A stretch of DNA of 64,000 bases from Rhizobiaceae bacterium (GTDB lineage Bacteria > Pseudomonadota > Alphaproteobacteria > Rhizobiales > Rhizobiaceae), in contig JABABQ010000063.1 of the NCBI GenBank assembly GCA_014238155.1, positions 124,001-188,000 of the forward strand. The letters are read 5' to 3'. A program made the position numbers and the translations under genes. Shown piece after piece: positions 28,894 to 37,750 of this stretch; the first letter of the stretch is position 1; every line of letters starts with the position of its first letter. The notes below the pieces were generated by a model. The model did no database searches and was not told the DNA's origin. It was given only the letters and a program-made list of their open reading frames with translations.

Positions 28894-29946
28894 ATGAAAA
28901 CGATGAAAGGTCCAGCAATATTCCTGGCACAATTTGGTGGCGACGAGCCGCCGTTCAACTCTCTCAAAAGCGTCTCCGAATGGGCCGCTGGTCATGGCTA
29001 TAAGGGAATTCAATTGCCGAGCTGGGACGGCAACCTTATCGACCTTGCAAAGGCGGCAGACAGCAAGACCTATTGTGACGAACTGATCGGGACCTGCCGG
29101 GAAGCTGGTGTTGAAATAACCGATCTCTCAACACATTTACAGGGCCAGTTGGTGGCCGTACATCCTGCCTATGACGAAGCCTTTGATGGTTTTGCAGCAC
29201 CGGAAGTGCGGGGCAATCCAAAGGCTCGTCAGGAATGGGCCGTTAATCAGATGATGATGGCTGCCAAGGCGTCTGCAAATATGGGCATGAAATCTCACGT
29301 TTCATTTCCCGGCGCGCTGGCCTTTCCTTATCTCTATCCGTGGCCACAACGTCCTGCCGGTCTGATTGAAACGGCCTTCGATGAGCTGGCAAAACGCTGG
29401 CGCCCCATTCTTGACGCGTTCGATGAGGCGGACTGCGACGTTGGTTATGAAATTCACCCCGGGGAAGATATTTTCGACGGCACAACCTTTGAAATGTTCC
29501 TTGAGCGGCTGGACAACCATCCGCGGTGCCAGATCAATTACGACCCCTCACACTTCCTGCTGCAACAGCTCGATTATCTGGATTTCATCGACATTTACCA
29601 TGAGCGCATCTGCGCTTTCCATGTGAAGGATGCTGAATTTAATCCCACCGGTCGTCAGGGGGTCTATTCAGGCTACGCGCCATGGGTAGAACGCGCCGCC
29701 CGTTTCCGTTCGCTCGGCGACGGACAGGTAGATTTCCCGGCAATATTCTCAAAACTTGCCCAATATGATTATGATTCATGGGCCGTTATTGAATGGGAAT
29801 GTGCATTAAAACATCCAGAACAGGGCGCTGCAGAAGGTGCGCCGTTCATCGAGGCGCACATCATCCAGGTTACGGAAAAAGCCTTTGACGATTTCGCTGA
29901 TGGCGGCACCGACGAAGCGGCAAATCGTCGGATGCTGGGCATTTAA
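28894..29946 (+). CDS. sugar phosphate isomerase/epimerase family protein (TIM barrel) 2
   Basis: 350 residues of the same AP_endonuc_2 superfamily, but longer than the 3-epimerase. Probable metal ligands are Glu in GYEIHPGEDIF, Asp in NYDPSHFLLQ, His in AFHVKDAEF and Glu in VIEWECALKHP. This layout is common in proteins found beside Gfo/Idh/MocA dehydrogenases in inositol and keto-sugar clusters, and such a gene follows directly. AAGGAG precedes the ATG. The reaction is not known. Confidence 0.82.
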   Translation: MKTMKGPAIFLAQFGGDEPPFNSLKSVSEWAAGHGYKGIQLPSWDGNLIDLAKAADSKTYCDELIGTCREAGVEITDLSTHLQGQLVAVHPAYDEAFDGFAAPEVRGNPKARQEWAVNQMMMAAKASANMGMKSHVSFPGALAFPYLYPWPQRPAGLIETAFDELAKRWRPILDAFDEADCDVGYEIHPGEDIFDGTTFEMFLERLDNHPRCQINYDPSHFLLQQLDYLDFIDIYHERICAFHVKDAEFNPTGRQGVYSGYAPWVERAARFRSLGDGQVDFPAIFSKLAQYDYDSWAVIEWECALKHPEQGAAEGAPFIEAHIIQVTEKAFDDFADGGTDEAANRRMLGI

Positions 29947-29961
29947 CAGGGAGAACAGATT

Positions 29962-31122
29962 ATGGCGAATGAAGACAATACACGCATCAGGCTCGGCATG
30001 GTTGGCGGCGGGCAGGGCGCGTTCATTGGTGGCGTTCACCGCATCGCATCGCGCATCGATGACCAGTTTGAACTGGTCGCTGGCGCCTTGTCATCCGATC
30101 CTGAAAGAGCCCATGCATCTGGAGCCGAACTCGGACTGGCGGCAGACCGAACCTATGGCAGCTTTCTCGACATGGCCAAACGGGAAGGGCGGCTCAAAAA
30201 CGGTATTCAGGCAGTATCAATCGTTACCCCAAACAATATGCACTATCCAGTTGCTCGGGAATTTCTCAAACGCGGCATTCACGTCATTTGCGACAAGCCG
30301 CTCACCGCTGGTCTCGGTGATGCAAAGAAGCTGGCGGCTTTGGTTGAAAAAACCGGCGCTGTCTTTGTTCTGACTCATAATTATACCGGGTACCCAATGG
30401 TACGCCATGCACGAGAGATGATCGCCGGTGGCGAACTTGGAGAGATCCGTGTGGTTCAGGCTGAATATCCTCAGGACTGGTTGTCGGCAGACTTGGAATC
30501 GACAGGGCAGAAACAGGCGTCATGGCGCACTGACCCGGCGCAGGCAGGAGCAGGCGGTTCAACCGGCGACATTGGAACGCATGCCTACAATTTGGCCAGC
30601 TTTATGACTGGTCTGGAAGTTTCTGAATTGTCGGCTGATCTCAGCGCATTTGTTTCCGGTCGCCAACTTGACGACAACGCCCACGTAATGTTGCGCTTCT
30701 CCTCCGGTGCTCGCGGCATGTTATGGTCCAGCCAGGTAGCTCCAGGCAATGAAAATGCTCTTGCAGTCCGCATCTATGGATCCAAGGGCGGTCTGGAATG
30801 GCGTCAGGAAGATCCCAATTATCTTTGGTATACGCCGCTGGGAGAGCCAAAACGGCTGATCACCCGTGGTGGGGCGGGCTCCGGCGGAGATGCTGGGCGC
30901 GTTACCCGTGTTCCTCCGGGGCATCCTGAAGGCTATCTTGAAGGGTTTGCCAACATCTATACCGAAGCCGCCCGGGCCATTCGTGCCGCGCAAAGCGGTG
31001 GTGAGGTGGAATCTGGAACAGTATATCCAACGGTTCAGGATGGTCTTAAAGGGGTCGCATTTGTCGATGCCTGTGTCCGATCCAGCCGTCGCAACAGCGC
31101 ATGGGTCAAACTGGCAATATGA
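29962..31122 (+). CDS. Gfo/Idh/MocA family sugar oxidoreductase 2
   Basis: 386-residue NAD(P)-dependent dehydrogenase. The Rossmann segment GMVGGGQGAFIGGVHR, the CDKPLT signature and the GDIGTHAYNL motif with the catalytic His are present. It is only distantly similar to the first family member at 19695, so the two probably act on different intermediates or in opposite directions. GGGAG lies before the ATG. It ends the main run; the aldolase gene converges on it. Confidence 0.88.
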   Translation: MANEDNTRIRLGMVGGGQGAFIGGVHRIASRIDDQFELVAGALSSDPERAHASGAELGLAADRTYGSFLDMAKREGRLKNGIQAVSIVTPNNMHYPVAREFLKRGIHVICDKPLTAGLGDAKKLAALVEKTGAVFVLTHNYTGYPMVRHAREMIAGGELGEIRVVQAEYPQDWLSADLESTGQKQASWRTDPAQAGAGGSTGDIGTHAYNLASFMTGLEVSELSADLSAFVSGRQLDDNAHVMLRFSSGARGMLWSSQVAPGNENALAVRIYGSKGGLEWRQEDPNYLWYTPLGEPKRLITRGGAGSGGDAGRVTRVPPGHPEGYLEGFANIYTEAARAIRAAQSGGEVESGTVYPTVQDGLKGVAFVDACVRSSRRNSAWVKLAI

Positions 31123-31154
31123 ATCAATGCGCGCGCCGTCAAATTATGCAGGGG

Positions 31155-31856
31155 TCAGTCGCGTCTGACCGGCGCAATCACTGCAGGAGAACTAGATTTT
31201 GCAGCCTCCGCCGGTTGCTTCCCGTAGGTTTTGTATCGCTCCAAAATATCGGCCATTTCCGCGTCTTTAAGGATCACCGGTTTGCCCATCTGACAAACAA
31301 TTGCAAATTGCCGACAAAACGTCTCGAGTTCGACTCCCAGCATATATGCAGAATCCAGATCAGGACCAAAACAAATCAACCCATGGTTTGCCAGAAGACA
31401 AGCGGTACGATCTTCGATTGCAGTTATCATATTGTCCGACAGTTCCTGGGTGCCGAAAGACGCATAATCTGCGCATCGAAGAGTATTACCACCCGCCGCT
31501 GCAACCATGTAATGGAACGCCGGCACGTCTTTTCGCAGACTGGATACGGCTGTGGCAAATGGAGAATGCGTGTGCACAACCGCTTGGGCTTCGGGGCGGG
31601 CTGCGTAAATATCCATATGCATACGCCATTCCGAAGACGGCAGAAATTCACCGCGATATCCGCCTTGCAAATCCATTTCTACAATGTGGTGTTCCTGCAT
31701 CAGATTATAACGAACACCAGACGCGGTAATGACAAACCCATCCTCGGTTCTCGAGCTAATATTTCCCGAGGTCCCTTGATTAAGGCCCGTTTCGTTCATC
31801 CTCAAACACGCCGAGATTATATCTTGTTTTATAGACGAAAGGCTTTGAGCGGTCAT
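31155..31856 (-). CDS. class II aldolase/adducin family protein (fuculose-phosphate aldolase-like)
   Basis: 233-residue zinc aldolase of the FucA/RhaD/AraD superfamily. Visible parts: the phosphate loop GTSGNIS, the catalytic Glu in PSSEWRMH, zinc ligands in VHTHSPFA and a later His in ANHGLICFG. It should split a ketose 1-phosphate into dihydroxyacetone phosphate and an aldehyde, or epimerise/decarboxylate a related acid. It is the only catabolic gene on the minus strand, placed between the second dehydrogenase and the mutarotase, and diverges from the latter over 122 bases. AGGA lies ten bases before the ATG. Confidence 0.88.
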   Translation of the reverse strand: MTAQSLSSIKQDIISACLRMNETGLNQGTSGNISSRTEDGFVITASGVRYNLMQEHHIVEMDLQGGYRGEFLPSSEWRMHMDIYAARPEAQAVVHTHSPFATAVSSLRKDVPAFHYMVAAAGGNTLRCADYASFGTQELSDNMITAIEDRTACLLANHGLICFGPDLDSAYMLGVELETFCRQFAIVCQMGKPVILKDAEMADILERYKTYGKQPAEAAKSSSPAVIAPVRRD

Positions 31857-31978
31857 AGGGGGGAATCCTCATCAGCGTCGGTTGGTAGTGATCAAACAGA
31901 CGCAGGAACACTCTTTAAAGTCAGCTCACTATGGCACTCGAGTTGGTGCCCCGCAACAAATAGCGAAGGGAATTTATA

Positions 31979-32308
31979 ATGCAACGCATGGGAATGATGA
32001 TCGGACTACGACCTGAAGATATTCCAGAATATAAACGCCTTCATGCAGACGTTTGGCCGGAAATTCTCAACCGGCTTTCAAAGAGCAATATCACCAATTA
32101 TTCTATCTATTTGCGCCAACCCGAAAACGTCATGTTCGCCTATTGGGAATATCTGGGCAGCGACTTTGAAGCCGACAATCTGGCAATTTCGGAAGATCCG
32201 AAGACCATGGAATGGTGGAAATTATGTGGTCCAATGCAGGTACCGCTGGAATCAAGAGCGAAGGATGAATGGTGGGCTTCGATGGAAGAAGTATTTCATC
32301 TCGACTAA
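31979..32308 (+). CDS. L-rhamnose mutarotase family protein
   Basis: 109-residue protein of the RhaM/RhaU family (DUF718), which interconverts alpha and beta anomers of a pyranose. Typical segments are MIGLRPEDIPEYKRLHADVWPEI, a YSIYL strand and the tail EVFHLD. The ATG follows GAAGGGA at a good distance; the ATG at 31988 is an alternative. Family members serve rhamnose and other deoxy- or ketose pathways, so the name does not fix the substrate. It heads the last small transcription unit with the SDR gene. Confidence 0.88.
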   Translation: MQRMGMMIGLRPEDIPEYKRLHADVWPEILNRLSKSNITNYSIYLRQPENVMFAYWEYLGSDFEADNLAISEDPKTMEWWKLCGPMQVPLESRAKDEWWASMEEVFHLD

Positions 32309-32383
32309 ATGTTCGAACGAAAGTGCAAGCAGACAAACATTGATGCGGATCGCGGCTGCGGGACCCGCAAGAAAGGAATTCAA

Positions 32384-33130
32384 GTGAACAAATATGATTT
32401 ACAAGACCGAGTGGCAATCGTCACCGGTGGGGCGCAGGGAATCGGGTTGGCGGTTGCGAAACGGATGATGGATAATGGTGCACAGGTTGCGCTATGGGAC
32501 CGCGATTCCAAACGCCTGGCGCAAACCTCCTTGGACCTTGAAGGCAAGGCACTGGCTGTTGAAGTAGATATTGCCGACAGCAAGTCCGTTGCCGAAGGCG
32601 TAGAAGCAACAATGAAGAAGTTCGGTAAAATTGACATTCTCATCAACAACGCTGCGCTGATCGGGGTGAATGCCACTCTGGTGGATTATCCCGTCGAAGA
32701 ATTTGAAGCGGTTGTTGCAGTTGGCCTGACCGGCACGTTCAACGTAAGCAAGGCCGTCGTACCCCACATGAGCGCCGTCGGTTATGGCCGCATCGTCAAT
32801 GTTTCTTCTGTAGCGGGAAAGGAAGGCAATCCCAATGCTTGCGCTTATTCGTCGACCAAAGCCGCCGTTATCGCGTTGACCAAAAGTTTAGGCAAGGAAT
32901 TGGCTGCCGAAAATATCGCCGTCAATTGCGTCACACCTGCTGTTGCAAAAACCAAGGGCGCCATGGAGCAGTCTGAGGAACACATTGCCTATATGTTGTC
33001 GAAAATTCCGCGTGGTCGGATGATGGAACTGCATGAGGCTGCATCAATGATCTGTTGGCTGAGCACGGAAGAAAATTCATTTACAACCGGTGCTGTTTTT
33101 GACCTTAGCGGTGGTCGCGCCACTTATTAA
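32384..33130 (+). CDS. short-chain dehydrogenase/reductase
   Basis: 248-residue SDR of the FabG-like classical type. TGGAQGIG binds NAD(P), NNAALIG follows, and the catalytic Ser (NVSSVAG) and Y-x3-K (AYSSTKAA) are in place. The acidic residue after the second strand (WDRDS) suggests NAD preference. The GTG at 32384 is chosen because AAAGGA stands before it and the protein then begins right at the Rossmann fold; the open frame reaches back to 32309. In this setting it probably oxidises a sugar or sugar acid. Confidence 0.87.
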   Translation: MNKYDLQDRVAIVTGGAQGIGLAVAKRMMDNGAQVALWDRDSKRLAQTSLDLEGKALAVEVDIADSKSVAEGVEATMKKFGKIDILINNAALIGVNATLVDYPVEEFEAVVAVGLTGTFNVSKAVVPHMSAVGYGRIVNVSSVAGKEGNPNACAYSSTKAAVIALTKSLGKELAAENIAVNCVTPAVAKTKGAMEQSEEHIAYMLSKIPRGRMMELHEAASMICWLSTEENSFTTGAVFDLSGGRATY

Positions 33131-33155
33131 AATTTTCACCGGACCCAATTGGGGC

Positions 33156-33530
33156 CTAGCGAGTGGTGCATTGCCAGACGCGTGTTTTGCAACCACTCGC
33201 AAATTGCGAACATTTATTTATGGCCAGTCGCTGAGCGCGGCGCGAGGTTGAGCCCCAGGCGCTGCCCCAGCCTTTATTGTTACCCCAGGCGACAGCACCA
33301 CACGCATTGCGGAACCAAAAAACCCGGCAATCTCTGGCATGTTTACGGCAGCCACGCATAGCTTTGCGTTCGGCCGCGCGGCGATTTGGGTAATCCCACG
33401 AACGCCCGAAGGCGCCGGAACTGGGTGAATAGGCAATGGCACCAAAATTGTCGGCATAGGCCGCATGGGATCCGACAAACCAGCTTGCCAGAAGGACTGC
33501 AGTTACAAAAATGGATGTGTGTCGAATCAC
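33156..33530 (-). CDS. DUF4189 domain secreted protein
   Basis: About 124 residues. A signal peptide (MIRHTSIFVT... to HAAYA) precedes a DUF4189 domain: FGAIAYSPSSGAFGRSWDYP, RRAAERKAMRGC, WFRNACGAVA and GWGSAWG. Five cysteines are likely to form disulfides in the periplasm. The GTG at 33530 gives a clean signal peptide; the frame reaches back to a GTG at 33584. The function of DUF4189 proteins is not established. It converges on the SDR gene and marks the edge of the sugar locus. Confidence 0.78.
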   Translation of the reverse strand: MIRHTSIFVTAVLLASWFVGSHAAYADNFGAIAYSPSSGAFGRSWDYPNRRAAERKAMRGCRKHARDCRVFWFRNACGAVAWGNNKGWGSAWGSTSRRAQRLAINKCSQFASGCKTRVWQCTTR

Positions 33531-33739
33531 TGTGCTGCCCAATTTTTTAAATTGTTGGAAATCCAGATTACATTGAAGAAACACGGTTGCAAGTATACCT
33601 GAAAGCCTCGGCGGTCAGGATATTTGCCAGGGATTGCCGCGCCTGAGCAACTAAAACGGTTATAATATATTGGAATTTGTGCCAGTTTTCTTGCACTTCT
33701 CAAACGACAGTTGGCCCTGTCGCAATCCTGGGCATAGGC

Positions 33740-34582
33740 ATGTTAAGAATTGTATTCCTGTCCTTTTATCGGGCAATCGTAAAATTGATCGACGATGGCG
33801 GACTTGCGATTGCTTCCAACGTTGCTCTGTCGTTGCTGCTCTCATTGTTTCCATTTTTGATGCTGATCGCCTCGCTGGTCCGCCTCTACGGTGATCCGTC
33901 GATGGCACAACAGATCGTGTTTCTGGTTCTCGGCTCATGGCCGGGAGATTCGGCCGATGCAATTACCGAACAGGTGAGAGTGTTGTTGTCGCAAAATCCC
34001 GGAGAATTTTTTTCATTTTCCACACTGGTGGCGCTGATGTTAGCGACAAACGGCATTGAAAGTGCCCGCGACGGGCTCAACCGGGCCTACAAAGTCAGCG
34101 AACGTCGGTCGTTTCTGTGGCGGCGAATTCAAGGCGCGGTCTTTGTGTTGCTCGGAGCAGTAGCGTTGATCGCATCCAATGTCATATTGGTTGGCGCTCC
34201 ATTTGTCTGGTCCCTGATGTTAGACAGGATGGTGTGGTTGTCAGAGTTTGCATTGATGTTCCGCTTGCTGCAGTTTGGTCTGCCGCTGGTATTGCTGTGG
34301 GTCACGCTGTTTGCATTCCATCGGCTTCTTCCAGATTTGAAGGGACATCGAAGAGACTTGCTTTGGGGTATTCTGATTACCCTGGTAGGTATCGCGGTCG
34401 GATCCCACCTGTTCGGCCTGTATCTGCAATATATCGCCAATTACACCGCCGTTTATGCAGGTTTGGCCGGGGTGATGGTGGCGATTGTTTATCTTTATGG
34501 CCTTTCGGTTCTGTTGTTGTTTGGTGCGGAATTCAACACTGCATTGGTTGAAGTCAGCCAGGAGGCTAAAAACACAACATAA
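33740..34582 (+). CDS. YihY/virulence factor BrkB family membrane protein
   Basis: About 280 residues with six predicted spans and the family segments SNVALSLLLSLFPFLMLIASL, TNGIESARDGLNRAY and YLYGLSVLLLFGAEFN. The role is uncertain: members were once called ribonuclease BN, which is now thought wrong. The ATG at 33740 is preferred to the GTG at 33677. A TATAAT-like -10 lies at 33661, but its -35 is poor. It stands alone between the DUF4189 gene and tRNA-Trp. Confidence 0.85.
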   Translation: MLRIVFLSFYRAIVKLIDDGGLAIASNVALSLLLSLFPFLMLIASLVRLYGDPSMAQQIVFLVLGSWPGDSADAITEQVRVLLSQNPGEFFSFSTLVALMLATNGIESARDGLNRAYKVSERRSFLWRRIQGAVFVLLGAVALIASNVILVGAPFVWSLMLDRMVWLSEFALMFRLLQFGLPLVLLWVTLFAFHRLLPDLKGHRRDLLWGILITLVGIAVGSHLFGLYLQYIANYTAVYAGLAGVMVAIVYLYGLSVLLLFGAEFNTALVEVSQEAKNTT

Positions 34583-34627
34583 GACTTGATCGTGCCGCAG
34601 TTTATCGTTAGCGATAGCCGCGCGCGA

Positions 34628-34703
34628 AGGGGTATAGCTCAGTTGGTAGAGCGACGGTCTCCAAAACCGTAGGTCGCGGGTTCAAATCCTGCTGCCCCTG
34701 CCA
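34628..34703 (+). tRNA. tRNA-Trp (CCA)
   Basis: 76 bases with CCA encoded. The acceptor AGGGGTA pairs with TGCCCCT, the anticodon loop is CTCCAAA, and the T-loop is GGTTCAAATCC. In most relatives secE and nusG follow tRNA-Trp; here a small secreted protein gene and rpsB follow. Confidence 0.96.
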
Positions 34704-34810
34704 GTTTTATCAACAATTCGATCGCAACGATCTAACATCTATTTCATTTGCAAATTTGTTATTCGAGCTGCGAAAATGCCAATCGTGGATTGAATCTTCG
34801 GATTGTGACA

Positions 34811-35023
34811 ATGAAGTGGTTTTTGGTTTTCCTGTTCGTCATTCAGACTGGTGAAAACACTCAAAAGGTGGTCGAGGGCGAGAAGTTTGAAGGATACGAC
34901 GTTCAGCCATATGCCAGCCGTGAAGCATGTTTGGAAAGATCAAAGTTCTTCTATCAGCAAACATGGGAAAAGCTGCCTTTGCAGATCCTCAACATCTATT
35001 CGCGTTGCGAACTAAGAGACTAA
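34811..35023 (+). CDS. small exported protein of unknown function
   Basis: 70 residues from the ATG at 34811 (the frame opens at 34748). A short hydrophobic N-terminus (MKWFLVFLFVIQTG) looks like a signal or anchor. The rest has two Cys (EACLERS and YSRCELRD), as in many small periplasmic Rhizobiales proteins. No clear ribosome site. The family was not recognised; it could be spurious, although the hydrophobic start and paired cysteines argue for a gene. Confidence 0.5.
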   Translation: MKWFLVFLFVIQTGENTQKVVEGEKFEGYDVQPYASREACLERSKFFYQQTWEKLPLQILNIYSRCELRD

Positions 35024-35077
35024 TAAGCAGCCGCGGGCCGGTTTGTCCGTTGCAATCCCGGCTCACAAAGAAACCCC

Positions 35078-35105
35078 TTGCACCTTTCCAAATTCTCGCT
35101 ATAAC
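35078..35105 (+). promoter_or_regulatory. promoter of rpsB-tsf
   Basis: TTGCAC (35078-35083), a 16-base spacer and TATAAC (35100-35105), a good sigma-70 match. The message would have a leader of about 160 bases before rpsB. Confidence 0.6.
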
Positions 35106-35193
35106 GCCGCTCATTCCACACGCGGATGCGTGATGGTCAACGTTTCTTCGTGAAGCGATCAGCCCCGAGTTAGCGATAACATGGCACTGACCA

Positions 35194-35226
35194 GCACTTC
35201 CGGTGCGACAGAAATTGGTTCTGTCG
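35194..35226 (+). promoter_or_regulatory. leader stem-loops before rpsB
   Basis: Two adjoining hairpins: GCAC-TTCCG-GTGC (35194-35206) and a perfect 8-bp stem CGACAGAA-ATTGG-TTCTGTCG (35206-35226), sharing one base. They end about 30 bases before the rpsB ribosome site. S2 operons are often controlled by S2 binding to the leader, so this is a candidate autoregulatory element; no match to a defined motif was tested. Confidence 0.45.
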
Positions 35227-35270
35227 TTCTTATCCGCGCCAGGTACAACCGGTAAAAGGAGATGCGAGCC

Positions 35271-36470
35271 ATGGCTCTGCCCGATTTTTCTATGCGCCAG
35301 CTATTGGAAGCTGGAGTTCACTTTGGTCATCAGACCCACCGCTGGAACCCGAAAATGGACAAGTTCATTTTCGGCAAACGCAACAACATCCACATTCTTG
35401 ATCTGTCCCAGACCGTGCCATTGCTGCACAACGCGCTGAAACAGATTTCTGATACCGTTGCCCGTGGTGGCCGCGTGCTTTTTGTTGGCACCAAACGGAC
35501 CGCTTCCGAACAGGTCGCTGACGCAGCCCGACGTTCCGCCCAGTATTACGTCAACGCACGCTGGTTGGGTGGCATGCTGACCAACTGGAAAACCATTTCA
35601 AACTCCATCAAGCGGTTGCGCGAGTTGGAAGAATTGCTGGCCGGTGAACAGTCAGGATTCAAGAAAAAAGAATTGCTGAAACTGACCCGTGAGCGTGACA
35701 AGCTGGAACGTGCGCTGGGTGGCATCAAGGATATGGGCGGCACGCCGGACCTGATCTTTGTGATCGACACCAACAAGGAAGCCATTGCTGTTTTGGAAGC
35801 TGCGAAGTTGAAAATTCCGGTTTGCGCTGTTCTTGATTCAAATTCCGATACCGCCAACATCGACCTGCCAATTCCCGGTAATGATGACGCCTCACGCGCC
35901 ATAGCATTGTACTGTGATCTGGTTGCCAAAGCTGCTATTGACGGCATTGCCCGTCAGCAAGGCGCTTCTGGTGTTGATCTGGGTGCGCAGGCAGAAGCGC
36001 CTGCAGAAACGATTCTGGAAGCGGTCGCCGCCATCCCGGAGACTGCCCCTGAGGCACCAGCAGCCGAAGCGGCTCCTGTCGCAGAAGAGGCCCCCGCGGC
36101 CGTTGAGGCTCCTGCCGCAGAAGTTGAAGCTCCTGCCGCAGAAAAAGCACCAGTTGTTGAAGCTCCCGTTGCAGAAGAGGCGCCCGCCGCTGAAGCCCCC
36201 GCTGCAGAAGAGGCGCCCACCGCTGAAGCTGCTCCTGCTGAAGCTGCACCGTTGTTTGCGGCACCTGAAGGTGACGCCGATGACCTGAAAGAGATCAACG
36301 GCATTGGTCCAGTTGCAGAAGGTCAGCTGAAAGAGCAGGGCATCACAACCTACAAGCAGATCGCTGAATTGACCGCTGAAGACATTGCCAAGGTCGACGA
36401 GTATATGCCGTTTTCGGCTGCCCAGATCGAAGACTGGAAAGCTCAGGCTGCAGAGCGTCTGAAGTCGTAA
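35271..36470 (+). CDS. rpsB: 30S ribosomal protein S2 with long C-terminal extension
   Basis: 399 residues. Residues 1 to about 230 are an ordinary S2 (start [27 protein letters not shown]). After that comes an Ala/Pro/Glu repeat region (about 240-325, [13 protein letters not shown] units) and a final 65-residue domain from D335 ([20 protein letters not shown]) that reads as a helix-hairpin-helix fold of the kind seen fused to other alphaproteobacterial proteins. The ATG at 35271 follows AAAGGAG and is preferred to 35262. It is transcribed with tsf. Confidence 0.95.
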   Translation: MALPDFSMRQLLEAGVHFGHQTHRWNPKMDKFIFGKRNNIHILDLSQTVPLLHNALKQISDTVARGGRVLFVGTKRTASEQVADAARRSAQYYVNARWLGGMLTNWKTISNSIKRLRELEELLAGEQSGFKKKELLKLTRERDKLERALGGIKDMGGTPDLIFVIDTNKEAIAVLEAAKLKIPVCAVLDSNSDTANIDLPIPGNDDASRAIALYCDLVAKAAIDGIARQQGASGVDLGAQAEAPAETILEAVAAIPETAPEAPAAEAAPVAEEAPAAVEAPAAEVEAPAAEKAPVVEAPVAEEAPAAEAPAAEEAPTAEAAPAEAAPLFAAPEGDADDLKEINGIGPVAEGQLKEQGITTYKQIAELTAEDIAKVDEYMPFSAAQIEDWKAQAAERLKS

Positions 36471-36551
36471 GTCAATTGCATAAGGTTGGTCGCATGGCTG
36501 CCATGCAGCTCTTGTAGATCGACAATTCTGCACGATGTAACACGCAATACC

Positions 36552-36571
36552 GGAGCCCCAATCGGGGCTCC
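36552..36571 (+). promoter_or_regulatory. intercistronic hairpin between rpsB and tsf
   Basis: A perfect 8-bp stem GGAGCCCC-AATC-GGGGCTCC without a T run. In E. coli an attenuator lies in the same place; here the lack of Ts suggests a processing or stability element rather than a full terminator. Confidence 0.6.
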
Positions 36572-36630
36572 CGATACTATGACACAATCATACGCCCCGG
36601 ATTGTGGGGCCAACCAGAAAGGCTATTGAG

Positions 36631-37548
36631 ATGGCTATTTCAGCATCAATGGTGAAAGAACTGCGCGACAAAACCGGCGCGGGAATGATGGACTGCAAAA
36701 ACGCGTTGAACGAAAACGATGGTGACATCGAAGCCGCGATTGACTGGCTGCGCGCCAAAGGCATCGCCAAGGCCGACAAGAAATCTGGCCGTACCGCTGC
36801 TGAAGGTCTCGTGGCAGTCGTCAGCGATGGTTCAAAAGCAGCTGTCGTTGAAGTGAATTCAGAAACTGATTTTGTTTCCCGCAACGATGATTTCCAGGCT
36901 CTTGCCGCTGGCATTGCCAAAGTGGCCATGGGCACGGATGGTTCGGTCGATGCAATTTCTGCAGCCAACATGGGTGGCAAGCCGGTATCGGAAAATATCA
37001 CCGAAGCGATTGCAACAATCGGTGAAAATATGGGTCTGCGCCGTGCTGCTGTAATGGAAGTCGGTTCTGGTGTCGTGGCTTCTTATGTTCACAACTCCAT
37101 CGCCGAAGGCCTGGGCAAAATCGGGGTTCTGGTTGCACTTGAATCAGAAGGTGACGCTATTGCTCTCAATGCAATTGGCCGTCAGGTCGCCATGCACGTT
37201 GCTGCCACCAATCCGCTGGCTGCAACACGCGACGACATGGATGCCGACGTTGTTGAAAGAGAAAAGAAAATCTTTGTTGAAAGCGCCCGTGATTCCGGCA
37301 AGCCGGAAAACATTATCGAAAAGATGGTGGAAGGTCGCATTCGCAAGTTTTACGAAGAGAATGTCCTGATGTCCCAGACATTTGTTATTGATGGTGAAAA
37401 CTCCGTCGAACAGGCTCTCAAGAATGCCGAAAAAGACGCTGGCGCGGCGATTGCGCTGAAGGGATTTGCTCGCTTCCAGCTCGGCGATGGCATCGAAAAA
37501 GAAGAAGGTGACTTCGCTGCTGAAGTTGCAGCAATGTCAAAAGGCTAA
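36631..37548 (+). CDS. tsf: elongation factor Ts
   Basis: Exchanges GDP for GTP on EF-Tu. 305 residues with the N-terminal UBA-like segment [19 protein letters not shown] and the EF-Tu contact motif [12 protein letters not shown]. The ATG at 36631 (MAISAS) follows GAAAGG; the frame opens at 36604. A strong terminator follows the gene. Confidence 0.97.
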   Translation: MAISASMVKELRDKTGAGMMDCKNALNENDGDIEAAIDWLRAKGIAKADKKSGRTAAEGLVAVVSDGSKAAVVEVNSETDFVSRNDDFQALAAGIAKVAMGTDGSVDAISAANMGGKPVSENITEAIATIGENMGLRRAAVMEVGSGVVASYVHNSIAEGLGKIGVLVALESEGDAIALNAIGRQVAMHVAATNPLAATRDDMDADVVEREKKIFVESARDSGKPENIIEKMVEGRIRKFYEENVLMSQTFVIDGENSVEQALKNAEKDAGAAIALKGFARFQLGDGIEKEEGDFAAEVAAMSKG

Positions 37549-37571
37549 GCCAACTTCATCTGAGGATCATT

Positions 37572-37604
37572 AGGGCGGCATCTGACACAGGTGCCGCCCT
37601 TTTT
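37572..37604 (+). terminator. intrinsic terminator after tsf
   Basis: AGGGCGGCA / TGCCGCCCT, a 9-bp stem with an 11-base loop and TTTTT-type ending. It separates rpsB-tsf from pyrH. Confidence 0.85.
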
Positions 37605-37750
37605 CATGCGGTTTGATGTGTTGATGAAATGAAGGGGTCAGACCGGCAAATTCTTTATGTTGCCATCAGGTGACAAGACCAGCCGCATCTAGTAACTCTT
37701 TGACAATCTGGGCCCCGTGCCGGCGAGAGATTCGAGGATACGCAAATTCG

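Noticed and set aside
17557..33200. Sugar locus as an integrative element inserted in tRNA-Gly
   Set aside because: No integrase, excisionase or transposase was seen, and no copy of the tRNA-Gly 3' end was found near 33.1-34.7 kb to serve as an att site.
34628..34703. tRNA-Trp 3' end as an attachment site for the sugar locus
   Set aside because: It does not match the tRNA-Gly end and no flanking repeat was noticed.
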